A stretch of DNA of 29,273 nucleotides from a virus. Below are positions 5,752 to 13,883 of this stretch, piece by piece. Within the stretch, counting starts at the first letter, position 1; the number at the start of each line of letters is the position of its first letter. Below the pieces are notes generated by a model. The model ran no database searches, was not told the DNA's origin, and saw only the letters and a list, made by a program, of their open reading frames with translations. A program made the position numbers and the translations under genes. Location of the stretch: positions 1 to 29,273 of the IMG/VR virus record IMGVR_UViG_3300028820_000037; one strand, 5' to 3'.

Positions 5752-5974
5752 ATTTTGGCACCCATACCCCTTTCTTTCCGGTTAATTTCCACCGCTCCAC
5801 CACATACGCACCTTCCGGCGCGTTGTGTGTTGGTGCGTACTCCGGTATCGTTGCGCCCTCTCGCACAAAAACTACAAACGCGCCCGCCTCGCGACAGCGC
5901 GGATCGCGCTTTGCAGCGCGGCAGACGCACTCAACGCTGTGCGCCCAAAACTCCAGTTCGTTATCAGTTGTCAT
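5744..5974 (-). CDS. Small hypothetical protein (76 aa)
   Basis: GAGGGT five bases before the ATG at 5974 supports this start over the GTG at 5986. The gene overlaps its upstream neighbour by 11 bases and its downstream neighbour by 8. The product is soluble and has cysteines near the N-terminus (HSVECVCRAAKRDPRC, three Cys in 11 residues) that could bind a metal. It ends in a beta-rich stretch (AYVVERWKLTGKKGVWVPKYE). Family not recognised. Placement between DNA-metabolism and membrane genes of one operon is the only functional hint. Confidence 0.7.
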   Translation of the reverse strand: MTTDNELEFWAHSVECVCRAAKRDPRCREAGAFVVFVREGATIPEYAPTHNAPEGAYVVERWKLTGKKGVWVPKYE

Positions 5975-6377
5975 CTTTACCCTCACTTTCTAATTCATTT
6001 GCTAACATCTTTACGGTTGTGTTATGAACGTACCCCCACTTCAAACACACCACCGCGAGGTCTCGGTACGGCTGCGGTAACCTCCGCGCCGCATCGCGGA
6101 TGTCGGCCAGCACTGTAATCACCTCTTCGTTGATTTGCGACTGCTGGCCATCCCGCGTCTCCACCACATCGCGCAGACGCGGGATGTGGTATTTGATGAA
6201 GTAGCGGAGATACGTCGCTCGATACCCCTCCACCAACATCAACCGCGCCAGCGCGTCGGTGTCGGTGCGCAGCTTCAGCTTTGTCCAACGTCGCAGCGCG
6301 GTTGGCGAAGGGTTTTTGACATTGCGAAGCTGCGCTGCAAAGAAGCAATCTGCGCGCTGAAGATCGTCACTACTCAT
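5964..6377 (-). CDS. Hypothetical protein (137 aa), possible helix-turn-helix regulator
   Basis: The open frame extends upstream to 6530, but the ATG at 6377 overlaps the stop of gene 6370-6780 in the compact style of this operon and follows a GGTGGGG stretch. The protein is almost entirely helical and basic. The C-terminal third (LPQPYRDLAVVCLKWGYVHN, then TTVKMLANELE) recalls the LP--R-LL--RY--G---IA--L pattern of phage late-gene activators of the ArpU/RinA type, though the match is loose. If real it would make this a candidate switch from replication to structural genes. Otherwise unknown. Confidence 0.75.
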   Translation of the reverse strand: MSSDDLQRADCFFAAQLRNVKNPSPTALRRWTKLKLRTDTDALARLMLVEGYRATYLRYFIKYHIPRLRDVVETRDGQQSQINEEVITVLADIRDAARRLPQPYRDLAVVCLKWGYVHNTTVKMLANELESEGKDDN

Positions 6378-6780
6378 ACACTTCTTTCCCCACCAGCTTC
6401 TCCAACTCGGAGAGCGGAATGAGTACCCAATTCCGCTCCACCTTCGCGCCACTCGCGGTTCGCGCTGGTACATCTTCACCGAGTACCACCGCGACGAGCG
6501 GGATTCTATTAAATTGCGCTGCGCGATCAACAGTTTGCAGCAGCGCGTCTATCGTCTGTTTCGTCAGCATCCCCTTCCTCGCTTTGACTTCTACCGCGAA
6601 GCCCGGATCGTTACCGACAAACCCGTCAACACCGAACCGCGTCAGATGCCCAACGCGGCCCGTCCGCGTCAGTAGGCGGGCAAGTGTTGGATCACTTACC
6701 CGCCCGAAGGTGGTTTGTAAGACCGAAATTACCTCCCTCTCCTTTCTTTTCCACTTAGGCTCAGAACGGGATCGTCTCAT
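6370..6780 (-). CDS. PD-(D/E)XK nuclease-like protein, possible Holliday junction resolvase (136 aa)
   Basis: Residues about 50-70 (GVDGFVGNDPGFAVEVKARK) have the PD-(D/E)XK arrangement: an aspartate, a short loop, then E-V-K on a strand. A helix and a hydrophobic strand (PLVAVVLGED) follow, as in Holliday junction resolvases and related small nucleases. The N-terminus is strongly basic (RRSRSEPKWKRKERE). The start at 6780 overlaps the end of the SSB gene by 20 bases. It lies in the replication operon next to SSB and a Cas4-like nuclease, which fits a role in recombination or branched-DNA processing. Exact substrate unknown. Confidence 0.8.
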   Translation of the reverse strand: MRRSRSEPKWKRKEREVISVLQTTFGRVSDPTLARLLTRTGRVGHLTRFGVDGFVGNDPGFAVEVKARKGMLTKQTIDALLQTVDRAAQFNRIPLVAVVLGEDVPARTASGAKVERNWVLIPLSELEKLVGKEVYE

Positions 6781-7252
6781 CAACGTCTACAACCTCCCGT
6801 CGCTGCTGTCGCGCTCGGCGAACCGGCGCGATGTGGATGATTTCATACCATCCACTCGGCTTTGTTTCAATCGTTAGCTGATATTCCCGTCCGACGATAC
6901 TTTGTACAAACTCCTCAGCAGCTTCAAGCTGCTGATCCGTCATCTGCGACACACCATACAACGACGCCAGCACCTTGTACAGATTCGTCACTTTACCGGA
7001 TTTACCAGGATGTGTTAACCGAGTAGGCTTCCGCACCCACTTCGCGACACGAAGTGGGTGCGGAAGCTCTTCGTCATCAATCTCGAACTCGAAAACAAAA
7101 ACGTCTTCGAGCGTTGGTTCGGGATCGTTGCGGGTCTCAAACGTTGCGCGTTGGCGCAACGAAACCCCCAAAAACTTCCCGATGTAGGCCCCGTTTAAGA
7201 CGGGCCGCTCATCGCTACTATTACCGGTTTTGATGATGTCTTTGAAAAGCAT
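6761..7252 (-). CDS. ssb: Single-stranded DNA-binding protein (163 aa)
   Basis: The ATG follows AAGGAGGT with good spacing. The decisive feature is the C-terminus, DVDETIPF, which matches the acidic D-D--IPF tip by which bacterial and phage SSBs recruit partner proteins. A basic stretch (RRARQQRRE) precedes it. The body (residues 20-140) is beta-rich with FVFEFEID, LYKVLASLYG and YQLTIETKPSGWYEI. This is a layout seen in phage SSB-like proteins rather than the classic bacterial sequence. It would coat single strands during replication and recruit the polymerase, nuclease or helicase encoded alongside. The fold assignment is inference. Confidence 0.85.
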   Translation of the reverse strand: MLFKDIIKTGNSSDERPVLNGAYIGKFLGVSLRQRATFETRNDPEPTLEDVFVFEFEIDDEELPHPLRVAKWVRKPTRLTHPGKSGKVTNLYKVLASLYGVSQMTDQQLEAAEEFVQSIVGREYQLTIETKPSGWYEIIHIAPVRRARQQRREVVDVDETIPF

Positions 7253-7270
7253 ACGTTACCTCCTTGTTGA

Positions 7271-7978
7271 CTAAAGAATATCCTCACAATCACCAGTATA
7301 CACTAGAACACTCGTTTTGTCAAGTCCCTCACACCGCTTGCGATACTGACACCAGCGACAAGCTTCTGTTCCCCAAGCCGTCGCTTCTGCGATATATCCC
7401 ATCCCCACCAGCGCCTGCAACCGGCGCGCTTTGTCAAGCAGCACTTCAGCGCGAGCGTAATCGATCTCAAAGCGCAGCTCTTCCATCTCGCCCGTATCAC
7501 GATTGACCAACAACACAACACCCGTCACCGCGCCGACCAGCGCCGCGTACACACTAATCTGATCAACATATTCCTCAATCTTTGACCGCGCTGCCCACTC
7601 GCGGGCGCTGACAGTTTTGATGTCTATCACCGTCAGCGTTCCGTCATCTTCTGTTAACAGCGCGTCAATCCGCCCCGACACCGCGTCACCAACAACCCGA
7701 ACTTCTGTTTCAACGCGGCCTGGGTAAGCCTCGATCAACAGCGCTTCGAGATAGCTGTGTATCGCGTCGCCCATCAGCGCCGACGGGCTATCTGTCCGCG
7801 CCTCGTCCGGCTCGCAGCCCATCAGCGCGAAGGTGATGCGCCGCTCACAAGCCGAAATCTCACTCGCATACACCCGCTCCCGCGCCGCAGTCGGTCGGCG
7901 TTTCGCCGCGACAACGGCGCGGATGGCGTTGACAATCGGTTGACGTTGATGTATTTTCACACCGAAAAAGTCGCTCAT
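7271..7978 (-). CDS. Cas4-like / RecB-family Fe-S nuclease (235 aa)
   Basis: The start at 7978 overlaps the polymerase stop by one base (TAATG) with GGAGG upstream. The frame extends further but that is not needed. Motifs in order: SEISACERR with Cys44, GRIDALL (Asp105), VIDIKT (Asp119, Lys121), a Q-x3-Y motif at 140-144, and Cys207, Cys210 and Cys216 near the C-terminus. Four cysteines split this way, with a PD-(D/E)XK core between them, are the signature of Cas4 and related Fe-S exonucleases. No cas genes or CRISPR array are present. It most likely serves in replication or recombination as a 5'-3' exonuclease, alongside the SSB downstream. Confidence 0.9.
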   Translation of the reverse strand: MSDFFGVKIHQRQPIVNAIRAVVAAKRRPTAARERVYASEISACERRITFALMGCEPDEARTDSPSALMGDAIHSYLEALLIEAYPGRVETEVRVVGDAVSGRIDALLTEDDGTLTVIDIKTVSAREWAARSKIEEYVDQISVYAALVGAVTGVVLLVNRDTGEMEELRFEIDYARAEVLLDKARRLQALVGMGYIAEATAWGTEACRWCQYRKRCEGLDKTSVLVYTGDCEDIL

Positions 7979-10290
7979 TAGTATTTCCTCCAATTCCTTG
8001 ACACCGGATTCACATCAACCGCTGCCGGACAATTCAGCATATACCGCTGCGCCGCGCTGAGCAGTGTCTGCTCAAGCCAGCGCTGGACTTCCGCTTCCGC
8101 GAGCGAGTCCGGCACAATCGCCAGCGCCTCATCGTAAATTGGCGCAACGATCATTCGTTCAATCCCTAATCGCGCCTCAATCTCCCCTTCGCGCTGCGGG
8201 CCAAGCACCAGAGCGCTAGCCATCGCGCGGGCCATAATCACCGCGTTCCCCCCTTGACAAGGATGATTCATCGCTTGCCGCTGGATCGCCCCGCGCTGCT
8301 TCCACACTTCCGCGCCGTCCGCGCCCAAGCGAGGTAGCTCGAACCAGCGTCGCAGACCGGCGTAGGTCGCGATGTACCCCACTTGTGACCCGTCTACCCG
8401 CGTTCCGCGCTGGCGGAACGGGGCTTCGGCGTTGTCAGCGAACCAACGCGAGAGGGTTGGATAGACAGTTTTGAAATCGCGGAAAAACTGCTCTGCTTCG
8501 GAAACGGGAATATGCAGCTTGCGGGCCAGGCCGACATACGTACCGCCATAGAAATAAAGGAACGCAACTACCTTCGCGATTTGCCGCGTTGTCTTTTTGC
8601 ATTTTTTGCTGATACTGTCAGCCAGCCCGCTCTCTAGTACAAACCGCACTGTCGCTTGTGCGTCCCAGCTCGCCGGTATCAGATACCCCTCAACCGCTTG
8701 CTGCTGGAACATCAACGTCGCCGGTTGCGGTTCCGCAACTTCGCCGCGCTTGAGATGAAACATCAACGCGGCAGTAACGCTGTGATTGTCGCCACCAGCG
8801 CGGAACAACGAAAGCAGCGCGGGGTCTTCTGACAAATCCGCTGCAATGCGCTGCTCCATCGCCGCATAATCCGCGTTCGCAAAAACGTAGCCGTCCGGCG
8901 CAACGAAGGCACTGCGAAAGTCAAGATCGTCACCTTCACCGCGAGGGATATTGAGAAGGTTGGGATCAGCACAGGCAAACCGGCCTGTATCCGTTCCCGC
9001 AATCTTCAGACGCGGATGCACCCGACCGGTCAGCGGGTGAATGTGTATTAAAAAGTCTCTCCCGTATGTTGTCACCCGCTTCTGCCAATGTGCCCACCGG
9101 TCGTACAGTTCAAAAAACTTCCCTCGCTCATCCCCCTCGTACTGTTTCCGCACCTCGTCGCGCTCAACGCGGTCAAGCGTATCCAGCGCGATGCCGAGCA
9201 CGTTCGCGGCTTCAAGCACAACAGCGCGTTTTGTCAAATCGTCGGGATTGATGTTCAGAAAGTTAGCCAGCACCTCCGCTGCCTGCCGCTCGCGCCGCTC
9301 GGCTTCGCTGGCCAGATCTAGCCAGCGGGCCGAATCGATCTTAAATCCACAGTACTCTATCGCAGCCGTCGGATTCGTTAACGAAACGAACAACTCAACG
9401 GCTTCAAGCTGGTTTGTAGAGACGGCATACTGACGCTGACGTTCGTAGACCGGGAAAAGAACATCAACGTCAGTGCACGCATAGCGAATCTGCTGCTCTG
9501 TTGCTTCGAGCTGGAACGGTTGTAGAAACGTTTCGCGGACAGCTTTGTTTAGTTTCTCTTTAATCCAACGTTCTGCGACATCAGCTAAGCTATGCTCGAT
9601 GTTGAAACCGAGCGTCATCACGCGATCCGCGACGATGACATCCCAAGCTATGCGCGGAAAAAGGCGTAGATTGTGCAGCAGAAACTGCACATCAAACGTT
9701 AGATTCGCGCCGATCAGCGCGACGGTTTCAAAGACCGGACGAAGGACTTCCAGCCCGACGCGGACAACGTTGAAACAGTAGTTCATCCGATCCTTCGTTC
9801 CGAACTGTACTAAAAACACCCGCGAGCTGCGCGGATCGAGGCCGGGCCGGACGGGGTCATTTACGAACTGTTCGGTTTTGATGATATTCGCAATATGCAA
9901 CAGCACCCAGTCCGGCGCGGTTTCATCACTCATCGCGTACAGCGCGTCTTCAAGTTCTGCGATTCGACGCGCTTGCGCTTTCGCGGAGCGCGCTGGAAAC
10001 AACGCGTTGCGCTCTGCTTCGAGCTGTTGAAACAGTCTGTACCGCTCGTCGGGCGGTGCTGGTGGGGGAAGAGGGTCGGTGATCTCGTCAAGCGAGGGAT
10101 TGTATGACAATCCCCAGCGGTTTCGCTTTAAGTACGTAAAGTGTTCGAGATACTCTTTCTTTGTTCGCTTCAGTCGCGGGTAGCGAAAAAGCGGCTGTGT
10201 CTCGATGTCAAATGCGAGTAGTTCCTCATTCAGTAGTGACCGTACTACCGCTTCCGCCTCCCTCAGATCGTTGATGTACCGATACCTCAT
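7978..10290 (-). CDS. polA: Family A DNA polymerase with 3'-5' exonuclease domain (770 aa)
   Basis: The ATG at 10290 follows GAAAGGA. Exonuclease motifs are LAFDIET (Asp28, Glu30), NLTFD (196-200) and YACTDVD (270-276). About 120 residues, partly helical and Pro-rich, separate Exo I from the next expected strand (VFLVQFG, 158-164), an unusual insertion. Polymerase motifs are A, ANADYAAMEQR (Asp474, Glu479), B, RQIAKVVAFLYFYGG (Arg569, Lys573, Phe577, Tyr581), and C, IYDEA (Asp720, Glu721). In motif C Tyr replaces the usual His, and in motif A DYAAMEQR replaces DYSQIELR. No 5'-3' exonuclease domain is present. It is the replicative polymerase of this phage, with primase-helicase and SSB in the same operon. 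Confidence 0.96.
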   Translation of the reverse strand: MRYRYINDLREAEAVVRSLLNEELLAFDIETQPLFRYPRLKRTKKEYLEHFTYLKRNRWGLSYNPSLDEITDPLPPPAPPDERYRLFQQLEAERNALFPARSAKAQARRIAELEDALYAMSDETAPDWVLLHIANIIKTEQFVNDPVRPGLDPRSSRVFLVQFGTKDRMNYCFNVVRVGLEVLRPVFETVALIGANLTFDVQFLLHNLRLFPRIAWDVIVADRVMTLGFNIEHSLADVAERWIKEKLNKAVRETFLQPFQLEATEQQIRYACTDVDVLFPVYERQRQYAVSTNQLEAVELFVSLTNPTAAIEYCGFKIDSARWLDLASEAERRERQAAEVLANFLNINPDDLTKRAVVLEAANVLGIALDTLDRVERDEVRKQYEGDERGKFFELYDRWAHWQKRVTTYGRDFLIHIHPLTGRVHPRLKIAGTDTGRFACADPNLLNIPRGEGDDLDFRSAFVAPDGYVFANADYAAMEQRIAADLSEDPALLSLFRAGGDNHSVTAALMFHLKRGEVAEPQPATLMFQQQAVEGYLIPASWDAQATVRFVLESGLADSISKKCKKTTRQIAKVVAFLYFYGGTYVGLARKLHIPVSEAEQFFRDFKTVYPTLSRWFADNAEAPFRQRGTRVDGSQVGYIATYAGLRRWFELPRLGADGAEVWKQRGAIQRQAMNHPCQGGNAVIMARAMASALVLGPQREGEIEARLGIERMIVAPIYDEALAIVPDSLAEAEVQRWLEQTLLSAAQRYMLNCPAAVDVNPVSRNWRKY

Positions 10291-10726
10291 CGTTGTTCCT
10301 TTCTCGTTTTGCGCGTAACACCTCCCCGACGGGATACGCCCGATGCGCCCGCTGCGCGCCGCGCCGGTCGCGTAGATAGCAGATGCGCGACGGGGTGCGC
10401 AACACATCAAAGACGTATAGTCCGTCCACAAACAGAATAGCAGCGTACGTTGGAACTGTCAAGCGCGACAGTTCCAACGCCGCGACGTACACTGAGAGCG
10501 GGAGTACTGTTGTTTCATACGTAGTTGACCGCACCGACCGCCGCTTGACTTCCAATGCCGCGACCGGATTCTGTTGATCGAGCAGCAGAAAATCGATCAC
10601 CGAATGTGAAGGGAGGTGAAACAATTCAAGATCGGGGCGATCTGGATAGAGCAACAGCGCGGCAGTTTGCGCGATCAAACGCTCGAAGGGAAGGCCGAAC
10701 GCGGCTTGTTCGTCAAAGGATTTCAT
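10226..10726 (-). CDS. PD-(D/E)XK-like putative nuclease (166 aa)
   Basis: The start overlaps the stop of gene 10723-10893, and the 3' end overlaps the polymerase start by 65 bases. Residues 42-62 (HSVIDFLLLDQQ, then ALEVKRR) have the D--E-V-K spacing of a PD-(D/E)XK nuclease core. They follow an N-terminal helix with E15 and precede a hydrophobic strand with YVFD. Similar small proteins occur in phage replication regions. The C-terminal 35 residues are Arg-rich and end in a Ser/Gly stretch that comes from the overlap with the polymerase start. It is the third PD-(D/E)XK-like protein in this operon. Function as a nuclease is inferred from the motif only. Confidence 0.75.
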   Translation of the reverse strand: MKSFDEQAAFGLPFERLIAQTAALLLYPDRPDLELFHLPSHSVIDFLLLDQQNPVAALEVKRRSVRSTTYETTVLPLSVYVAALELSRLTVPTYAAILFVDGLYVFDVLRTPSRICYLRDRRGAQRAHRAYPVGEVLRAKRERNNDEVSVHQRSEGGGSGSTVTTE

Positions 10727-10893
10727 AGACCAGCCTGCTCCAAAAACTGTCGATAGTATCGATCGCGTCGGATTTCATCAAGCGACTTCACCCGCCACCA
10801 GCGATAGACTGACCAGTAGCCGACCGTTTGAAACCACTCCTCTTCGTACACAATAATTTCTCCACTCCCTTCCTCCCCGCGATATTCGCCCAT
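10723..10893 (-). CDS. Small hypothetical protein (56 aa)
   Basis: The frame opens at 10920, but AAAAGGAGG lies seven bases before the ATG at 10893, so that start is used. The product is acidic at the N-terminus (GEYRGEEGSGE), rich in Trp and Tyr in the middle (WFQTVGYWSVYRWW), and ends in a charged helix (LDEIRRDRYYRQFLEQAGL). The final SLDE...FLEQAGL loosely recalls the SLEDA...LENAGVI end of the protein encoded at 2358-2732, but that is not enough to claim kinship. It sits between the primase-helicase and nuclease genes of the operon. Function unknown. Confidence 0.7.
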   Translation of the reverse strand: MGEYRGEEGSGEIIVYEEEWFQTVGYWSVYRWWRVKSLDEIRRDRYYRQFLEQAGL

Positions 10894-10909
10894 CCGTTGC
10901 CTCCTTTTG

Positions 10910-13807
10910 TTATTTACCAACCGTCACAACACTCATTTTTCTTTTATTTATACGCGGTGTTGTGACGCTTTGTGAAACAAAGTACAAGTTCAGCGCTTGC
11001 GCGGCTTTGTGCTCTTCAAACCGCTTCCGTATCCCCGTCGCCCGCGCTCGCGCTCGCTCGACGTTGACGAGATAATACGTTCGCACCCTTTGCCCGTCTT
11101 GTCGATGTTGCTCGCCTTTCACACCAACACCCAGCCGACGTAGCAGCGCGCTGACGAACAGCATCGGTTTTTGACGAAAGTCGGCCCGCACCTTCACACC
11201 GAGCGCGGCTTGTAACACAAGCTGGTTACGTTCGACGAGATCGAGAAACTCATCAGTGATCGTAATCACCGCGCCTTCTTCAAGTTTCAACTTGAGCGCG
11301 GCCAGCAGTGTTGTGACCCAGAATGCGAAGAGTGAAAAGTAGTTCCGATCCGCGCTGAATCGTCGCGCTTGCTCAATCTCATCGAGATGTTGCGCGAGCG
11401 CGCTGTCTTCAACTGACGCAAAGCACTGCGCTTCTTTGTACGCACCGCGCTCGTCGTCTAAAACGAGCTGCGCGTCAACCTCAATCCCGTAGCGCTCTGT
11501 CAGCTCTGCTTTCCGCTCCGCATCGCGCTGTTCCTCATCCGTCTGCGCCGCGTCCGGATCCGGCGCGTTCGCGATGCGCTCGGCGCGCTCGAGCTCGCGG
11601 ATGGCGCGCAGTTCTTTGAGTGTTTTCGCAATCGCGGCCCGCTCTGACGGTGGAAGGATCGGGGTATCGCGCTCGTCGTACAATTCAACACCTTCCGCTA
11701 GTAGTGCGCCGACGAAATTGTCAAAAAAGCGATTCTTCTGCGCTGCTGTTTTCGCTTTTACGACGCTATACAAGTCAAGATACAGTTTATCCCAGTTTGT
11801 TGCTGGTTCCGCTGTACCGCTGGCCCGCGAAACGCGAAAATCGGATTCTAATTTTCGCAACAGCGCGAGGTCTCGGTAGGTTTCTGGTGATACTGGTTCA
11901 TTCATCCGCTTCTGTTCAACGAAAAGATGCACTTCTCGTTCAAGCGGATTGCGGAATCGACCAAGTTGCTGGCGGAAATCATCCACATCACCAATACCTG
12001 GCCCGTTTCGCGCAATTCCAAATAACGCGAACCCCTCGATGTCTATCGAAACGCCGGTACCGACAGACGGGGAATAGATAAAAACATCAATACCGGCCAG
12101 GCGCTCGTTGATGTTTTCGAGGGTTTCGTTGTTGTCTTCGTTGCTTTCGGCGGTAATTTTGAGTATTTTGTGTTCTGGAACGAATGCTTTGAAATACTCT
12201 TCAGCTTTGTCAGCGTCAGAGCGGGTATTGCAAGCGATAGCAACTTTCGTTTTGTAGTCGTAAAACTCTTTTGCGACAGCAAGCACATCTTCAGCGGTTG
12301 GATGCAAAACAGCGTAGTCAATGAGACGTAGCTTGTACTCATTCTCAACGTATGAAACGTTGCAGTGTGAAAAGTAGTTACTCAACATTGTCAACGTCGC
12401 TTCACCAACATCAGCATCAGCAAGTAGTACTAACTTAGCGCGCAGCATATGCTCAAGCAGCGCGCCAACGGCGCGTACTTTGCGATGTTTAAGATTAGCA
12501 TCGTTGACAATTGCTTTCAGCACTTGTTCAACTTCATCAACAATGACAACTTCATACGCTGATTCTGGTTCAAGTTTGTCTAAGCTGTGAATCGTTGTCG
12601 CGACGCGCTGCGCGTTGGTAATCCACTTGCCGTTGTCGTAATACGGTTGCAGCCCCAACCGCTTCGCGGTTTGCAACACCAGCGAAACGCGGTGCCCGAC
12701 GGACAACACGCGCTGATACCGCGCAACAACGCGCCGCAGCCACTCTGTCTTTCCCGTTCCTTTGGGCGAGCGAAGCACAACAATACGCGGATGCGGGCCG
12801 GTCTCGGTAATGGGAAGGTCTATATCAATAAAGCGCTGGTTGATCTTTTGGGCGTTGGGAAGTTCTGGCAGTGTGACAAATCCCCCGCGCAGGCCGGGAA
12901 TACCACCGTCAAAGCCGTACTCGCGGGCGAGGTTAATAAGGACGCCGATCCCGCTCTCGGCCTCCTCTGGCTTCTGGTGCTTTTCCCAGTCGTATGTCCA
13001 GTTGTCAAGCACCTCTGCTGCGTCCTCTTCACTCAGCGCGGATTGAATTGCCCACACCGACGCCAGCCACTTGTTGTACTCCAAGCCGTCGCCTGGAATA
13101 TACTTCAAAAGCGTCTCAATCGTTTCCCGCGTTGCCGCGCTTCCGGTGCGGCGCGGGGCGAAGAGTGGACGGCGAGCAAACTCGGTAAGGTCGGTGAGGT
13201 CGTAGTATTGGTCACTGCGACGGATGATCGTAACCGGTTTCTTGTGCGGGCGCTGTTTCCAGTTGTAGCTGCCGATAACGCGGATTGACCGCGCCGCGTC
13301 GCTGGTCTTATCCAGCGACCAGCCGAACCGCGCCGCAGCTAACCGTAGAGCCGACTCAACCCCGGCCTGCACCGACATCACTTCCGCGACCGGTGCCGGT
13401 TCGCGCAGAACCCAAACCGGCATCAGCCCGTTGCCGGTGTGAACAATTAAGGTTGGTTCTGGTAAGCCGCTCTCGACGAGCAGCTTCAGCGCTTCGTCTT
13501 TCGAGCGCGGCAGCGTTGCGGCTTTGTGTGCGTCAGATTGAATATCGATGTCAGCAGTGATCACGCGCTGATAGTGCGCGATGTCAGCGCGACCAGAGGA
13601 ACCGCGTTCCGGCCTCCGGCGCTGCGAGGCGCGTTTGATATACAGATCGTATTGAAGATGCTGCTGGATGAACTTGATGATTTCAATGCGATTAGAAAGA
13701 GTGAAAGAATAGTTGAAAAAGCGTCCAGATGTGTGTTTGACACTGATGGTGGTGTATCCGTCAGCGCAATCACTGTATAGTAGTTCAAGAAACTCCGCGT
13801 AGTTCAT
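10910..13807 (-). CDS. Primase-helicase: primase-like domain plus SF2 (origin-binding-protein-like) helicase (965 aa)
   Basis: This is the first gene of the replication operon, with a GAAGGAGGG ribosome binding site. Residues 70-210 look like an archaeo-eukaryotic-type or RepB-type primase: ADIDI (85-89, metal-binding Asp pair), HTGNGLMPVW (123-132) and RVIGSYNWK (176-184). Residues 225-300 resemble a PriCT linker. The helicase has motif I SPKGTGKTE (347-355), motif II VDEVEQ (423-428), LLADAD (461-466), motif IV-V regions (521-540, VFIYSPSVGTG at 575-585) and motif VI QQLGRFRN (613-620). This order and the DEVEQ box resemble herpesvirus origin-binding proteins (UL9). The C-terminal 300 residues are helical and charged, possibly DNA-binding. 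The last residues are encoded by palindromic element copy 6. Confidence 0.9.
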   Translation of the reverse strand: MNYAEFLELLYSDCADGYTTISVKHTSGRFFNYSFTLSNRIEIIKFIQQHLQYDLYIKRASQRRRPERGSSGRADIAHYQRVITADIDIQSDAHKAATLPRSKDEALKLLVESGLPEPTLIVHTGNGLMPVWVLREPAPVAEVMSVQAGVESALRLAAARFGWSLDKTSDAARSIRVIGSYNWKQRPHKKPVTIIRRSDQYYDLTDLTEFARRPLFAPRRTGSAATRETIETLLKYIPGDGLEYNKWLASVWAIQSALSEEDAAEVLDNWTYDWEKHQKPEEAESGIGVLINLAREYGFDGGIPGLRGGFVTLPELPNAQKINQRFIDIDLPITETGPHPRIVVLRSPKGTGKTEWLRRVVARYQRVLSVGHRVSLVLQTAKRLGLQPYYDNGKWITNAQRVATTIHSLDKLEPESAYEVVIVDEVEQVLKAIVNDANLKHRKVRAVGALLEHMLRAKLVLLADADVGEATLTMLSNYFSHCNVSYVENEYKLRLIDYAVLHPTAEDVLAVAKEFYDYKTKVAIACNTRSDADKAEEYFKAFVPEHKILKITAESNEDNNETLENINERLAGIDVFIYSPSVGTGVSIDIEGFALFGIARNGPGIGDVDDFRQQLGRFRNPLEREVHLFVEQKRMNEPVSPETYRDLALLRKLESDFRVSRASGTAEPATNWDKLYLDLYSVVKAKTAAQKNRFFDNFVGALLAEGVELYDERDTPILPPSERAAIAKTLKELRAIRELERAERIANAPDPDAAQTDEEQRDAERKAELTERYGIEVDAQLVLDDERGAYKEAQCFASVEDSALAQHLDEIEQARRFSADRNYFSLFAFWVTTLLAALKLKLEEGAVITITDEFLDLVERNQLVLQAALGVKVRADFRQKPMLFVSALLRRLGVGVKGEQHRQDGQRVRTYYLVNVERARARATGIRKRFEEHKAAQALNLYFVSQSVTTPRINKRKMSVVTVGK
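10922..10967. repeat. Palindromic element copy 6 (3' end of the primase-helicase gene)
   Basis: Eleven-base arms CGTCACAACAC / GTGTTGTGACG (10922-10932 and 10957-10967). The 44-bp core is 10923-10966. On the gene strand it is read as VTTPRINKRKMSVVT, four codons before the stop. This is the same reading frame as copies 3-5. Confidence 0.95.
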
Positions 13808-13847
13808 ACAACCCTCCTTCTCGCGGGCGAACTTCTACTCTTCTTCT

Positions 13848-13856
13848 ATTATAGCA
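13848..13856 (-). promoter_or_regulatory. Extended -10 promoter of the replication operon
   Basis: On the minus strand, TGC followed by TATAAT (13856-13848) gives an extended -10 element with a perfect hexamer. I see no good -35 box at the usual distance, only an A/T-rich stretch. The ATG of the primase-helicase gene lies 41 bases downstream. Confidence 0.65.
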
Positions 13857-13883
13857 TATCGCTCCAAATTTTTTGTTTGGGTA

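Noticed and set aside
5964-6530. Long 188-codon version of the gene ending at 5964
   Set aside because: The extra N-terminus is Arg/Trp/Ser-rich and overlaps the nuclease-like gene by 160 bases. The ATG at 6377 gives the same short overlap seen throughout the operon.
12587-13288. 233-codon open frame on the plus strand inside the primase-helicase gene
   Set aside because: It lies fully antisense to a gene with clear primase and helicase motifs and has no promoter or ribosome binding site. Its protein shows the Arg/Pro/Leu-rich composition of a shadow frame.
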